DNA from: Spinacia oleracea
Taxonomy: Eukaryota > Streptophyta > Magnoliopsida > Caryophyllales > Amaranthaceae
Assembly: GCF_020520425.1 (NCBI RefSeq)
Contig: NC_079492.1
Coordinates: forward strand, 39,869,542-39,933,541
Direction of reading: 5' to 3'
Length of the DNA: 64,000 nt
Shown: positions 31,115 to 41,880 of the stretch, one piece after another
Layout of the letters: the number at the start of each line of letters is the position of its first letter
Numbering within the stretch: position 1 is the stretch's first letter
The notes under the pieces: model-generated
Databases searched by the model: none
Seen by the model: the letters and a program-made list of their open reading frames with translations, nothing else
Told to the model about the DNA's origin: nothing
Position numbers and translations under genes: made by a program

Positions 31115-33357
31115 ACAATCTCGAAGTTAAAAGGAAGGGTATTTTTGTCTCTTCCCTCAACCCAACTCCTCCTCACTTCTCAAAGTAGGTGTTGTGATCT
31201 GCGCCTCTTGCTGCACTTCGACGTGCGATTCATGCGTCACCTCGTTGAACTCCTCCTGCAATACTTCTCCATCACTCGCAGCTACTGGCACACTTGATGC
31301 CCCTGTGTTCCGTGCATTATCGCTTATTTCTTCCGCCGCACTACTACTAGGCCTTAAATGTTGCCTGGCATTGCGACGACTAACACATTCTGCCTCATCA
31401 TCACTCCCATAAACTTCCACATGTTCCTCATTATCAATTACTCCGACAACATCATCTCCCATACCCTTGGTATAAGGAAAAATCTTCTCATGAAACTTAA
31501 CGTCACGCGACACAAAGAATTCTCGTGTTTCTAAATCAAACAATTGCCACCCTTTCTTGCCAAACGGGTAACCAATAAGAATACATTTTCTACCCCGAGA
31601 ATCAAATTTGTCCCCTTTACTCCGTTTCTTATGTGCATAACAAAGACATCCAAAAAAACGAACCAACTCATACGACGGAATTTTACCAAACAACATTTCA
31701 TATGGCGTTTTATTATTGAGAAAAGGAGTTGGCGTTCTATTTATCAGATAACATGCCGTTAAAATACATTCCCCCCAAAATTTCTTTGGTAACTTAGCCT
31801 GAAAACGTAAAGCTCGTGCCACGTTTAATAAATGTTGGTGTTTCCGCTCTACCCTACCATTCTGTTGGAGAGTCCCAACACATGATGATTCAAACCAAAT
31901 TCTATTTTTCAAAAAATAACCTTGCAGACAATTAAATTCAGTACATTATCACTTCGTATCACCTTAATATCTTGATTAAATTGACTTTTAGTCATTGCAA
32001 CAAAATTCTTAAACACATCTTAAAACTCAGTTTTATTACGAAGCAAATAAATCCATACTCCTCTGGAAAAATCATCTACAATAGTTAAAAAATATCGAGC
32101 ACCACAAGACGAATGTGTCTTATAGGGCCCCCACAAATCTAAATGTATCAACTCAAACATTTCACCAGCTTTATTTTCACTGACAGGAAAAGGACTCCTA
32201 GTATGCTTAGCACGAGGACAAATATCGCATACATTATTATTTCTCCTAACAGCCTTACACACAGGAGGAAGAAGCTTCACAATTTTTTTCCGATGGATGT
32301 CCCATTCGTTGATGCCACAGTTCGACCACACACTCTGTCTCAACCGCACACACCTTGACCAACAGAGTTCCACGAAAAAAATAAAGTCCATCTTTTCGTT
32401 AACCAAGGCCAATCATCTTCCTCGTCAACCAGTCCTGTATAACACATATTTTGTTAGTAAATTGAATCACACAATTTGATTCATCACTCAAATGCGTCAC
32501 GGAAATTAAATTGCAATTTAAAGTAGGTACAAATAACACATTATCAAGTATTAATCCTCCGTTCAATTCCACCGAACCAATTTGATTTGAGGTAGTAAAT
32601 TTTCCATCTGGGAGGCCTACGGGGCAATTTTGGATTGTACGCACATTCATCAATATGGAGAGGTCGTTTGTAACATGATTTGATGCTCCCGTATCAACGA
32701 TCCATGATAAATTATTTTCACATATACCTTGCAATTTTGTATTGGGTTTTGATGTCAATAGGTCAATAATCTGCTGGACTTGAGTGGAGGATACTCCTGC
32801 TAGCCCATCAGCTATCTCAGAAGCAGCCAAAGGAGTGTGATGTGTTTGGCTTGTAAGTTTGTTAGCTATCACACCACCTACTGCCCCTTGATTACTTGGC
32901 CCTGCAACACCATTGCCTCCGACACGACCTCGGCTTCCATGACCGCCTCTACTATTGTTACGGCCAGATCCTCGTCCTCCTTTTCTCCTATCATCCCACC
33001 ATTCAGGAAAGCCAACCAGCTGGTAGCACGTCTCATCCTCGTGGCCTTCCCTATTTCAATGGTTACAAAATCTTTTGGCATGATCTCTATAACCTGACTT
33101 ACCTCGTACTTCAGTCTTGAAAGCCATAATGTTACCCTCACGTTGATGGCCTTCCTTTACTCGTAAATCCTCAGCATTAGTCACAGAGTGGTATGCTTCA
33201 TCCATCGAAGGTAGAGGCGTCTGTCTTAGTAATTGGGCTCGGATGGCTTCGAAAGGTTTGTCAAGCCCAATCAAAAAATAATGTAGATGATCCTCTTCTC
33301 TAATTTCCGCTACCTGCGTTGCAATATCACACATGCAACATCCACAATCACACTTAG
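31115..33357 (-). pseudogene. Copia gag C-terminus-protease-integrase, with stops and frameshifts
   Basis: From right to left: gag C-terminus with the zinc knuckle CNH-stop-NREGHEDETC, whose second cysteine codon is now TGA (33056-33058); protease with SWIVDTGASNHVTND; GAG-pre-integrase (CDICPRAKHTRSPFPVS); and integrase with HLDLWGP, FLTIVDDFSRGVWIYLL and the GTLQQNGRVERKHQHLLNVA block carrying the catalytic glutamate. Frameshifts lie near 32400 and between 32020 and 31912, and a TAA at 32020-32022. The integrase C-terminal part (WQLFDLETREFFVSRDVKFH) is readable. Its left end runs in frame into the RT. Its right end is the CACTA-1 junction at 33360. Confidence 0.88.
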
Positions 33358-33360
33358 GTA

Positions 33361-33780
33361 CACTAGTAGAAAAAACCCTTATTGCAGCGGGCTTTTAGAC
33401 CCCTGTTGCAGCGTACATCGTATGCTGCAACTGGGGGGCCTGCAACAAGTCTGAACTTGTTGCAGCGTACAATGTTCGCTGCAAAAAGTGATTTGTTGCA
33501 GTGGGCTTTTAGATGTACGCTGCAACAAGTGCCAAAAAATTGGCAAAATTTTGGACTTGTTGCAGCGTACATATATATGTACGCTGCAAAAGACTCAACT
33601 TTTTGCAGCGTACATTTATTTGTACGCTGCAACAAGTCTGAATTACTCAATTTTTTGCAGCGTACATTTATTTGTACGCTGCAACAAGTCTGAATTTTTG
33701 CCAAATTTTTTTCCCTTGTTGCAGCGTACAACATATATGTACGCTGCAAAAAAGCACTTTTGGCGGGAAAATTCTAATTT
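33361..33780 (+). repeat. CACTA-1 left terminal inverted repeat and subterminal repeats
   Basis: After CACTAGTAGAAAAAACCC come about ten copies of TTGCAGCGTACA and its complement, several as full palindromes (TTGCAGCGTACA, A/T centre, TGTACGCTGCAA) near 33561, 33603, 33656 and 33718. In En/Spm such repeats bind the TNPA protein. Confidence 0.9.
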
Positions 33781-34189
33781 TGTTTAGGGATACCTAGAGT
33801 GCCTTGCACCAAATATAGAAACCTGTCAAAACAATAATAGAATAACGCAACCTGTATAACAAATATAAAAACAACAACTGGAGTTTTGTATACTATATAT
33901 CCCAAAACCAAAGTGCACATATTACATTTAAATATATGTTCCAATTTCAACATAAACATACATTTTAATATAAAATTTATTCTATAACAACTAAACCAAC
34001 TCGATCAAGCGCGCTAAAGCCAATAATAAATACTTGTTGGTAAAAAACTTAGCCCATTGCTCACGAACCACATCAAATTCCTCGCATAAGGCGCAATCCT
34101 CGGAGTGTAGACCTTTACAAAAACAGAAATTTAAATTAAACATTAGATTAAATACAAATTAAATATCACATTTTAACATTCAAGAAACT
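33781..34189. other. CACTA-1 non-coding spacer
   Basis: A/T-rich sequence with no recognised coding or repeat content, between subterminal repeats and satellite. Confidence 0.4.
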
Positions 34190-36470
34190 AATGACAATGT
34201 CCTAATAGTCTAAAATGAGTCCTTAGGTTCTTTAGTTCAAAGTTGGGAGCGAAAATGTCATTTTAGCCTAAATATGACCTATAACGACCCAATGAGCCTA
34301 TAGGTGCATAAATAGATTGGAACGAGTCTTAGATCGTTAAAATTATGCATATTAAACATGTAATAAGTTTTAAATGAGTCCTTAGGTTCTTTATTTTAAA
34401 GTTGGGAGCGAAAATGCCTTATTTTAGCCTAGATATGACCTATAACGATCAAACAAGCATTAAATGGGTATAAGTAGATTAGAATAAGTCCTAGAAACTC
34501 AAAACTAAGCTTATTAATCATATAATAATTTAAAAATGAGTCCTTAGGTTCTTAAGTTCAAAGTTGGGAGCGAAAATGTCATTTTAGCCTAAATATGACC
34601 TAAAACGACACAATGAGCCTTAAATATGCATAAATGGATTGGAACGAGTCTTATAAAGTTAAAATTATGCATATTAAACATATATTAAGTTTAAAATGCG
34701 TGCTTAGGTTCTTTATTTTAAAGTTAGGAGCGAAAATGCCTCATTTTAGCCTAAATATGACCTATAACTATCAAACAAGCATTAAATGTGCATAAACAGA
34801 TTAGAATAAGTCTTAGAAACTTAAACTAAGCATATTTATCATATAATAAGTTTAAAATGAGTCATTAGGTTCTTAAGTTCAAAGTTGGGAGCGAAAATGT
34901 CATTTTAGCCTAAATATGACCTATAACGACACAATGAGCCTTAAATGTGCATAAATGGATTGGAATGAGTCCTAGAAAGTTAAAAATAAGCATATAAAAC
35001 ATTTAGTAAGTTTAAAATGAGTCCTTAGGTTCTTTGGTTCATAGTTGGGAGCGAAAATGTCATTTTAGCCTAAATATGTCCTATAACGACCAAACAAGCC
35101 TTAAATGTGTATAAGTAGTTAGATTAAGTCTTAGAAACTTAAAACTAAGCATATTAATCATGTAATAAGTTTAAAATAAGTCCTTAGGTTCTTTATTTTA
35201 AAGTTGGGATCGAAAATGCCTTATTTTATCCTAAATATGACCTATAACGATAAAACAAGCATTAAATGTGCATAAATAGATTAGAATAAGTCTTAGAAAC
35301 TTAAAACTAAGCATATTTATCATATAATAAGTTTAAAATGAGTCATTAGGTTCTTAAGTTCAAAGTTGGGAGCGAAAATTTCATTTTAGCCTAAATATGA
35401 CCTATAACGACACAATGAGCCTTAAATGTGCATAAATGGATTGGAATGAGTCCTAGAAAGTTAAAAATAATCATATGAATCATGTAATAAGTTTGAAATT
35501 AGTTTTTAAATTCGTTAGATCAAAGTTGGGAGCGAAAATGTCATTTTAGCCTAAATATGACCTATAACGGCCTAAGAAGTCATGAATGTGCATAAATAGA
35601 TTGGATTAAGTCTTGTAAAGTTAAAACTAATCATATAAAACATTTAATATGTTTAAAGTGAGTCCTAAGGTTCTTTATTTCATATTTGGGAGCAAAAAAG
35701 CCTCATTTTAGCCTAATATGACCTATAACGACCAAACAAGCCTTAAATTTGCATAAGTAGATTGGAATGAGTGTTAGAAAGTTAAAACTATTCATATTAA
35801 ACATGTAATAAGTATAAAATGAGTCCTTAGGTTCTTTAGTTCAAAGTTGGGAGGGAAAATGCTTCATTTTAGCCTTAATATGACCTATAACGACCCAATA
35901 AGCCTTAAATGTGAATAAATAGATTGAAATGAGTCTTAGAAAGTTAAAACTAAGCATATTAATCATGTAAAGGGTTTAAAATGAGTCTTTAGGTTCTTTA
36001 GTTCAAGGTTAGGAGCGAAAATGTCTCATTTTAGCTTAAATATGACCTATAACGACCAAACAAGTCTCAAATGTGCATAATAGATAGGATTGAGTCTTGA
36101 AAAGTTAAAAATAATCATATGAATCATGTAATAAGTTTGAAATTAGTTTTTAAGTTCGTTAGATCAAAGTTGGGAGCGAAAATGTCATTTTAGCCTAAAT
36201 ATGACCTATAACGGCCAAAGAAGTCATGAATGTGCATAAATAGATTGGATTAAGTCTTGTAAAGTTAAAACTAATCATATAAAACATTTAATATGTTTAA
36301 AATGAGTCCTAAGGTTCTTTATTTCATATTTGGGAGCAAAAAAGCCTCATTTTAGCCTAATATGACCTATAACGACCAAACAAGCCTTAAATTTGCATAA
36401 GTAGATTGGAATGAGTGTTAGAAAGTTAAAACTATTCATATTAAACATGTAATAAGTGTAGTACTCTGAG
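34190..36470 (-). repeat. 160-bp satellite array in CACTA-1 (about 14 units)
   Basis: The phrase AGTTGGGAGCGAAAATG recurs at about 34241, 34400, 34562, 34722, 34883, 35043, 35202 and so on to 36440, an interval of 159-162 bases. Each unit includes CCTTAGGTTCTTTAGTTCAA and ATGACCTATAACGA. Alternating subtypes (CTTTATTTTA or CTTTAGTTCA) give some two-unit structure. Its reverse complement is the satellite at 58550-61255 and 63280-64000. Confidence 0.93.
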
Positions 36471-36713
36471 AAAATATGTAGCTTTTCCTATTTGGTTTAT
36501 TGTTCACAAATCAGGATCTTTGGACAACAACAAATGCTTATTAATCCAAGAAGCTTTTCCTATTTGGTTAAAACCCACACATTATTCACAATCTTCAACT
36601 TTTGTGATAATCATAAATCATAATGGACAAGCACTGTAGAATAGAGGTAGTCTAGATGCCTGAAAAACCTATAGCCTGGATATCGAACCTCCTAGTTAGA
36701 TGAAAGCTCATAC

Positions 36714-38054
36714 CTGACCAGATGCGGCCAATCCATCAGTTAAAAGAGAGACAGCCAACCACACTTGCATACAGATTTGATGAGCAGCCATAGCTAGAGG
36801 ACCTTGACGAGCAGCCATCGAGGTCCCAATCGTCATAGTTATCAAAACAGCCACAGTTCTTCCAATCAGAAATCCACCTGGAAAAAAGGTAAACATAAGG
36901 AAACAGACGGCAATCCAAACATGTACGAGTAACACTTTAAGTAGGTACAAACAATGGCCACTTAAGCAGACTAATTCAAGAAGTTTGTAATGGTGATTAT
37001 TAAGTAGAAGGTTATTAAAATCAATGTGTTGGATAAAGAATCAAAAACAGAAAATAACCATAAACATTTCTCTGACACTCACCAGATTTTAAATAGACCC
37101 CAAACTTCAGATCTCCAAATTTTGGAGGTAATAATATTACTCTCTTGCTAAGAAACCAAATCATCAAGAAGCTACCTATGTATCTGGAGCACAAACAAGC
37201 AGCGGGGGCACCAAGAGCTCTAAGCGACAGAAACTTCTCTGCTTGTACTCGCATAGGAGAATCCTGCAAGGCAATTGCAGTTGAACATTAAATAATGCCA
37301 GTATGCAATACGTAATCAATGTACTAAGAATAAATTTGATCATGACCAGCAGGGATAACAAAGGGCTCGTTGGTCAACTTCACGAGTTTCACTACTGAAT
37401 TCGTCTTGGAAACAAAATCTCAATAACCATTTAACTATTTAGAACTTACTGCTGAGACACCCATTAACCTGAGGAATGATCCAGCTCCCAAAAGTAAAGC
37501 TAGCGCCTCAATGATGCCAATGCCTAGAGCGAGAAATAACGCTGTCGAAACTGATGATAACTGTTTTCTTTCATTTTTTTTCATCGCCATCTAGAAGGTG
37601 CAAACAAAATACATGATAATCAAGTAATACAATAGTTCAATGGCAAAGATTATGACCAGAATGACAACATTCAGAATATTTTACCTGAAGAAGACTTTGC
37701 TAAATCTTCAGCTACGAAAGAAGTAGCAACACTAAGAAGTGGTATGTTGAATAGCTTTGAAATGATATTAAAGATAGACATAGAAACACCAGCGGATGCC
37801 AGCTGTACAGGACCTGCACACATAATGAAAACAAAGTGAGATCATTGACACACACAAAATAAGAGAAAACAAAGTTTTTTTTAAATTCAAAATAAAGAAT
37901 AAGATTTCAACCTAAACTGCCAATATAAGCTGTCTCCATCAGCTGAGCCATAGGATCAATGGCCTGGCTAGCTATTGCCGGTAAAGAAAGCATTATAAGC
38001 TCCTGTTTGACATTTGGAGGAGGCAACTGGTTGAGGGGCTGAAGTACAGACTCA
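36714..38054 (-). pseudogene. Captured MATE transporter gene fragment (DTX45-like), introns retained
   Basis: Five minus-strand exons with GT-AG borders are visible: 37912-38054 (ELIMLSLPAIASQAIDPMAQ, LMETAYIGSLG), 37685-37813 (LASAGVSMSIFNIISKLFNI, PLLSVATSFVAEDL), 37450-37590 (ALGIGIIEALALLLGAGSFL, RLMGVSA), 37083-37263 (SPMRVQAEKFLSLRALGAPA fused to YIGSFLMIWFLSKRVILLPP) and 36714-36877 (LIGRTVAVLITMTIGTSMAA, QGPLAMAAHQICMQVWLAVS). They match plastid-type plant MATE/DETOXIFICATION proteins, membrane H+ or Na+ antiporters. Exon 37083-37263 has lost the segment between GAPA and the next GAA-like block, so at least two membrane helices are missing. First and last exons are absent. Retained introns show capture at DNA level. 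No transport function is expected. Confidence 0.85.
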
Positions 38055-39854
38055 CTGCGAAGTCATTAAAAATAAACTAACATAAAAGGGATCCCTTTGC
38101 TTCAGAGATTTATGATCAATACAGCTTCTGGAAATGATAGGATGAAAATACAACAAGACCATAAAAAATGAAGGTAAAGAATTATAACATGAAAATGACC
38201 TCAAATAAGCAGTCCAGGTTCTTCCACCAAATCAACTGTTTCAAATTCATAATCGGCTAGAAGGGAAAAGTCAGACAGCCGCAGAGAGTGGATTTGGAAG
38301 TGTAATAGAAGGGAACAAGAGTGCGAACTGCGAAGACCTTCAGGAAAACCACTTAAAATATAATTCAAGACAACCACTTAATTATCTAATATTACAAGGG
38401 TGTTGCTACAGCCTACAGAATGCAGATTACCATACTAATAAATTGTACCCCGTATTTAAAAAGCTGCAAAATTCTAAGTCTCGAAGAGCAGCTATACTAG
38501 TCCCCAGATACAGAACTTGAACCAAACTGGCAAAATCATCCAGTGCAAGACTTCCAAATTACAGAGGTACGGTTCAACTCAAGTAGGTAAGAGTGCTTTA
38601 CATAAAATCAACAGAAAGTGTACATAGTTCTAGTTACATTTCAGCATTTTACGTGACTGTAAAAACCACATTCTACTTTCCATTTAGTTATCCTCAATGC
38701 TAGTTTGACCCTCTCCCCACCCCTCAATAGGTAATCCCTTTACGGCTTTACCAACACTTTCAAACTACTAATTCAAAACAACAATAATAGCAAATTAAAC
38801 TTAAAAGTATCATAATTTCAGAAGAAAGAAAGAATTACCAATCTGTGAACTGAAGAGCAAGAACAGGAAAGAAACCAATCTGCATAATCGCATACCTCTG
38901 TAGAATAACATCTCAAGTCTCACAAATTTGAAATTTTGAAAACCCAGAAATTGTTGTTATAATTACTGTTATTATAAATCTTGTTCATGAAACAAAATTT
39001 CAAAACCCCAGAAAAATATTTCAACTTGAAATTGAAGATCCCATAAATTTCTTACTGTAACTACTGTTTGAATTAGGTAGAGATGCATCATTTCAGAGAA
39101 AAATACATGACATGAGAAAGCATAACAGTACTCTCCCCTTTCATCCATATCAAGATTATTTTTAGACAATATCAATGAAATTCATGCACGTATTATCAAA
39201 CCTGGATGAAAACATTTGATGATGCATACATAAAACATTTTTTTAGGAGAAAAAGGAATCATGAAAGACAAGTTTCCTCAAAGACCACAACTTCTCTCAA
39301 AGTAGCCCTTGAAAAATCACATTTCAATAGTACGTACGATGCAATTAACAACAGTCAACCCACATCCCCTGCTCCACCCCACCACGACTGCCACCACCAC
39401 CACCACCATTCTCTAATTCCAACACCGCCCCATCTTTATCTATGAATAAACCCTAAAAAACGAATTGAACAAACCCTAAAAACGAATTGAACAAACGAAT
39501 TGAACCGTAAAAACGAATTGAACAAAAGAATAGAACAAACCCTAAAACGAATTGAACAAACAAATTGAACAAAACCTAAAACGAAGCACAGAACTCAAAA
39601 AAATGAATTGAACAAAACGGCATCTGCAGAGGAGGCGAGAAAAGAGACCCACCGGCGACTGGCGAGGAGGCCAGAACCACCAACGACTCGACGAGGAAGC
39701 TAGATTGATGACGCAGGAATGGTTTTTTTTTTGAGGGGGGCGACGCAGGGAAAGCTAAGGGGAAGAAGAAGGGAGTTGAGCGCGCGCGAGAGCTGAAGTT
39801 TTGAGATGCTTAATTTGTTCTGAATTACTCCGTAGTATTCAACCAATATTGCAG
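38055..39854. other. CACTA-1 non-coding region right of the MATE fragment
   Basis: Part of this may be the captured gene's 5' region, but no further MATE exon was secure (38200-38330 was considered). At 39445-39600 a degenerate repeat of AAACGAATTGAACAAACCCT includes several telomere-like AAACCCTAAA words. A GC-richer stretch at 39615-39790 (CCACCGGCGACTGGCGAGG) resembles a gene 5' leader. Confidence 0.5.
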
Positions 39855-40095
39855 CGAATTTTTTTATCCGGGTTATTGCAGGGGGCTTTTAAATGTACGC
39901 TGCAATAAAAACGGGCTATTGCAGGGGGCTTTTAAAATGTACGCTGCAACAAACACTTTTGCAGGGAACAATTAAATTGTACGCTGCAACAACCATTTAA
40001 ATGGTTTGACCCGCGTTGACCGACTAGTTGTTGAAGCGTATTAATACATGTACGCTGCAACAAGGGGGCTGCAACAGTGGTTTTTTCTACTAGTG
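39855..40095 (-). repeat. CACTA-1 right subterminal repeats and terminal inverted repeat
   Basis: ATGTACGCTGCAA repeats at about 39892, 39935, 39977 and 40047, with GGGGGCTTTTAAA between, end in the complement of CACTAGTAGAAAAAACCACT. The terminal 17 bases match the left end inverted. Confidence 0.9.
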
Positions 40096-40098
40096 GTA

Positions 40099-40591
40099 CC
40101 CTTGCATAATTTACAAGTTCCTTCATGATAATTGACAGCCTGCCATAATACTCAGCCACTGTCTCATTACCTCCCTGCTTGCATTCACCTAGGCTTGTTT
40201 TTAATTTGCAGACACGTGTGCCGCTGACCACGCAAAAGCGCTTCTTCAGGTAAAGCCACAAAGTCCCGGCATTATCATAATCTCCTACGGTGGATCTCAG
40301 CGATTCCTCCAACGTGTGTGTGATCCATGATACCAACATAGATTGGACAACAATCCAATCTGCAAGCCGGTCCGGGTCTGTTGTGGGTTCTTTTATTGTT
40401 CCATCAATGAAGCCAAATTTTCTCTTTGAAATCAAAGCTCTACGAACCGATGTAGACCACTCGTCGTAGTTCTTAGAGCCTCTAAGTTTAATTGGTGTAA
40501 TTATATTTCCTGGACCATCGGATGATCCTAGATAGTATTCCTTCGCGAGTTCATCCTTCGGTGGCGGAGTTACCTCACCATCCTTCGCCAT
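40099..40591 (-). pseudogene. Copia gag N-terminal fragment
   Basis: The frame begins MAKDGEVTPPPKDELAKEYY and continues ITPIKLRGSKNYDEWSTSVR, FGFIDGTIKEPTTDPDRLAD and KTSLGECKQGGNETVAEYYG, which is the UBN2-type Gag of plant copia elements (capsid/RNA binding). It starts 72 bases downstream of the primer-binding site. The stretch is open but is cut by CACTA-1 at 40098; the rest of gag resumes at 33357 and contains a stop in its zinc knuckle. Confidence 0.9.
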
Positions 40592-40663
40592 TACACGACC
40601 TCAAAACTCCCCGTGTTTTTTTTTCTCAATTTTGTGGAGGAAAAAAAAAAAAAATCTTACCTT

Positions 40664-40675
40664 GCTCTGATACCA
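40664..40675 (-). other. Copia primer-binding site
   Basis: The minus strand reads TGGTATCAGAGC directly after the LTR end TTTGTCA. This is the classic initiator tRNA-Met site of plant copia elements. Confidence 0.95.
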
Positions 40676-40966
40676 TGACAAATATGAAGCAAAAAGCTAC
40701 TCTCTTCTTATTAAATCAATGAATATTTATGTTACAATTTCTAACCTATTTTAAGATAATGCTAATACTATAATAATCCTAATATTAGGATACCCCTAAT
40801 TAAACAATTACTAACGCCTAATATACCTTAACATCCTAATATAGCTTATAGTTTAATTTACTAATTAATACAATTAGGATAATATTAACATCCTAATATA
40901 GCTTATAGTTTAACATACTAATTAATACAATTAGGATAATATTAACATGCCTAATATAGCTTAATA
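40676..40966 (-). repeat. 5' LTR of the copia element (291 bp)
   Basis: It equals the other LTR plus a 57-bp tandem duplication (unit with CCTAATATAGCTTATAGTTT, near 40830-40945). Its outer end reads TTAATA instead of TTAACA, one substitution from the canonical terminus. GGACT follows. Confidence 0.93.
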
Positions 40967-40971
40967 GGACT

Positions 40972-41456
40972 CGAAGAATAAGTAGAAATTGAAGTGTTAT
41001 TGAAATTAACAATCATTACATTGACTGTTTTGACTTGAAGCTTGGCCTTTAGAGGCACTTGATTGATGCAAGACTCTAGTTCTAGACACTTAGACTCATT
41101 GCTAGACTCGAAAATTGAAAGACAGACTCTGGACCTGGACAAAGACACTAATCGAAAAGATAGTTCTCAGGGTACTCCCAGACATCTGCATTGTAATCGT
41201 CATAATCCTCGAAGACGGGATTGCATGCACAGATTTTCAGGACTTGATCCCAGACTTGGTTCTATGTGCTGTAAGGAAATGCGGCAAAGCTGCCCTTGCA
41301 TGAAGTGTTGAGCTCTAAGAGGAACATTCTCACCATTTTGTCCCCTAATAGCTCAAGTTCAATTGTACGAGCGGAGATTGCCCATCGGTGGTAGTATTCT
41401 TGAATGCACTCATTCTTTTCCTGGCGTACAACCGACTTTTGCTTGATGAGAGTGTC
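40972..41456 (-). other. Tat protease-RT linker, decayed
   Basis: This is the backbone sequence between the copia target site and the protease fragment. Frames are broken and no domain is recognised. Confidence 0.45.
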
Positions 41457-41810
41457 TCAGAAGCTTGAACCTTTGAGGGTGAGGCAGGCAGGGCCGTCTA
41501 GTATTTCCTCGAACCAAGGCTCTCCGAATAGTAGGTCGAAGTTAGTAGGCACATCGATTACCAGAAACTCAGCATTGTCGTAATAGGTGTCAAAGGAGAA
41601 AACCAGCTCAAGGACTCCCAAGACTTTGTATGTGACTCCCTGGAGTTTGACAGTTTGTTGGGTACTCAGCATGAGATCGTACTCGGAGAACCCTAAAGCC
41701 TTCACGGTGGCGAGGGGACAGATGTTCTCTTGAATGTCGGTGGTTACCCTAGGTTCGGGGATCACCCAGTTTTGAACACTTGGAAGTAGATGGAAAAAGC
41801 TTGGAACCAT
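41457..41810 (-). pseudogene. Tat protease-region fragment
   Basis: The frame ends with DTYYDNAEFLVIDVPTNFDL followed by LFGEPWFEEILDGPACLTLK. The last part corresponds to the FNLLLGRPWIH-type C-terminal strand and helix of Tat retropepsins. The catalytic D-S/T-G region should lie in the preceding ICPLATVKALGFSEYDL segment but is not recognisable, and the glycine-arginine of the usual LGRPW motif reads GEPW. It is in a different frame from the gag fragment to its right (frameshift between 41811 and 41881). Confidence 0.6.
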
Positions 41811-41880
41811 AAGCTCGTAACCTGGCTTGCATATTGTGGGGATCAGATTGCATGGAAACTCCTCTTCTTCATCTTCGCAG

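Larger units (their letters stand above)
33361..40095. mobile_element. CACTA-1: non-autonomous CACTA (En/Spm) transposon with captured MATE gene
   Basis: Both termini read CACTAGTAGAAAAAACC inward, and a 3-bp duplication GTA flanks it (33358-33360, 40096-40098). These are CACTA superfamily hallmarks. Subterminal zones repeat GTACGCTGCAAC in both orientations. The interior holds a 160-bp satellite (34190-36470) and exons of a MATE transporter gene (36714-38054), but no TNPD or TNPA gene. Excising it and one GTA restores the copia gag. It would need a transposase supplied elsewhere. Confidence 0.95.
29182..40966 (-). mobile_element. Ty1/copia LTR retrotransposon, interrupted by CACTA-1
   Basis: LTRs at 29182-29415 and 40676-40966 have termini TGTTAAGC...TTTGTCA on the minus strand. 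TSD GGACT is exact (29177-29181, 40967-40971). A TGGTATCAGAGC primer-binding site and a polypurine tract complete the structure. Gene order gag-protease-integrase-RT-RNase H is that of Ty1/copia. Short LTRs and gag style suggest the Ale/Retrofit group, tentatively. Gag is split by CACTA-1 (33361-40095). It inserted in the Tat pol between protease and RT. Confidence 0.95.

Noticed and set aside
33382..33787. Overlapping frames on both strands near the CACTA-1 left end
   Set aside because: They are produced by TTGCAGCGTACA palindromes; no similarity to proteins.
36714..38054. A functional host MATE gene
   Set aside because: It lies wholly inside a CACTA unit with target duplication, lacks first and last exons and has an internal deletion.
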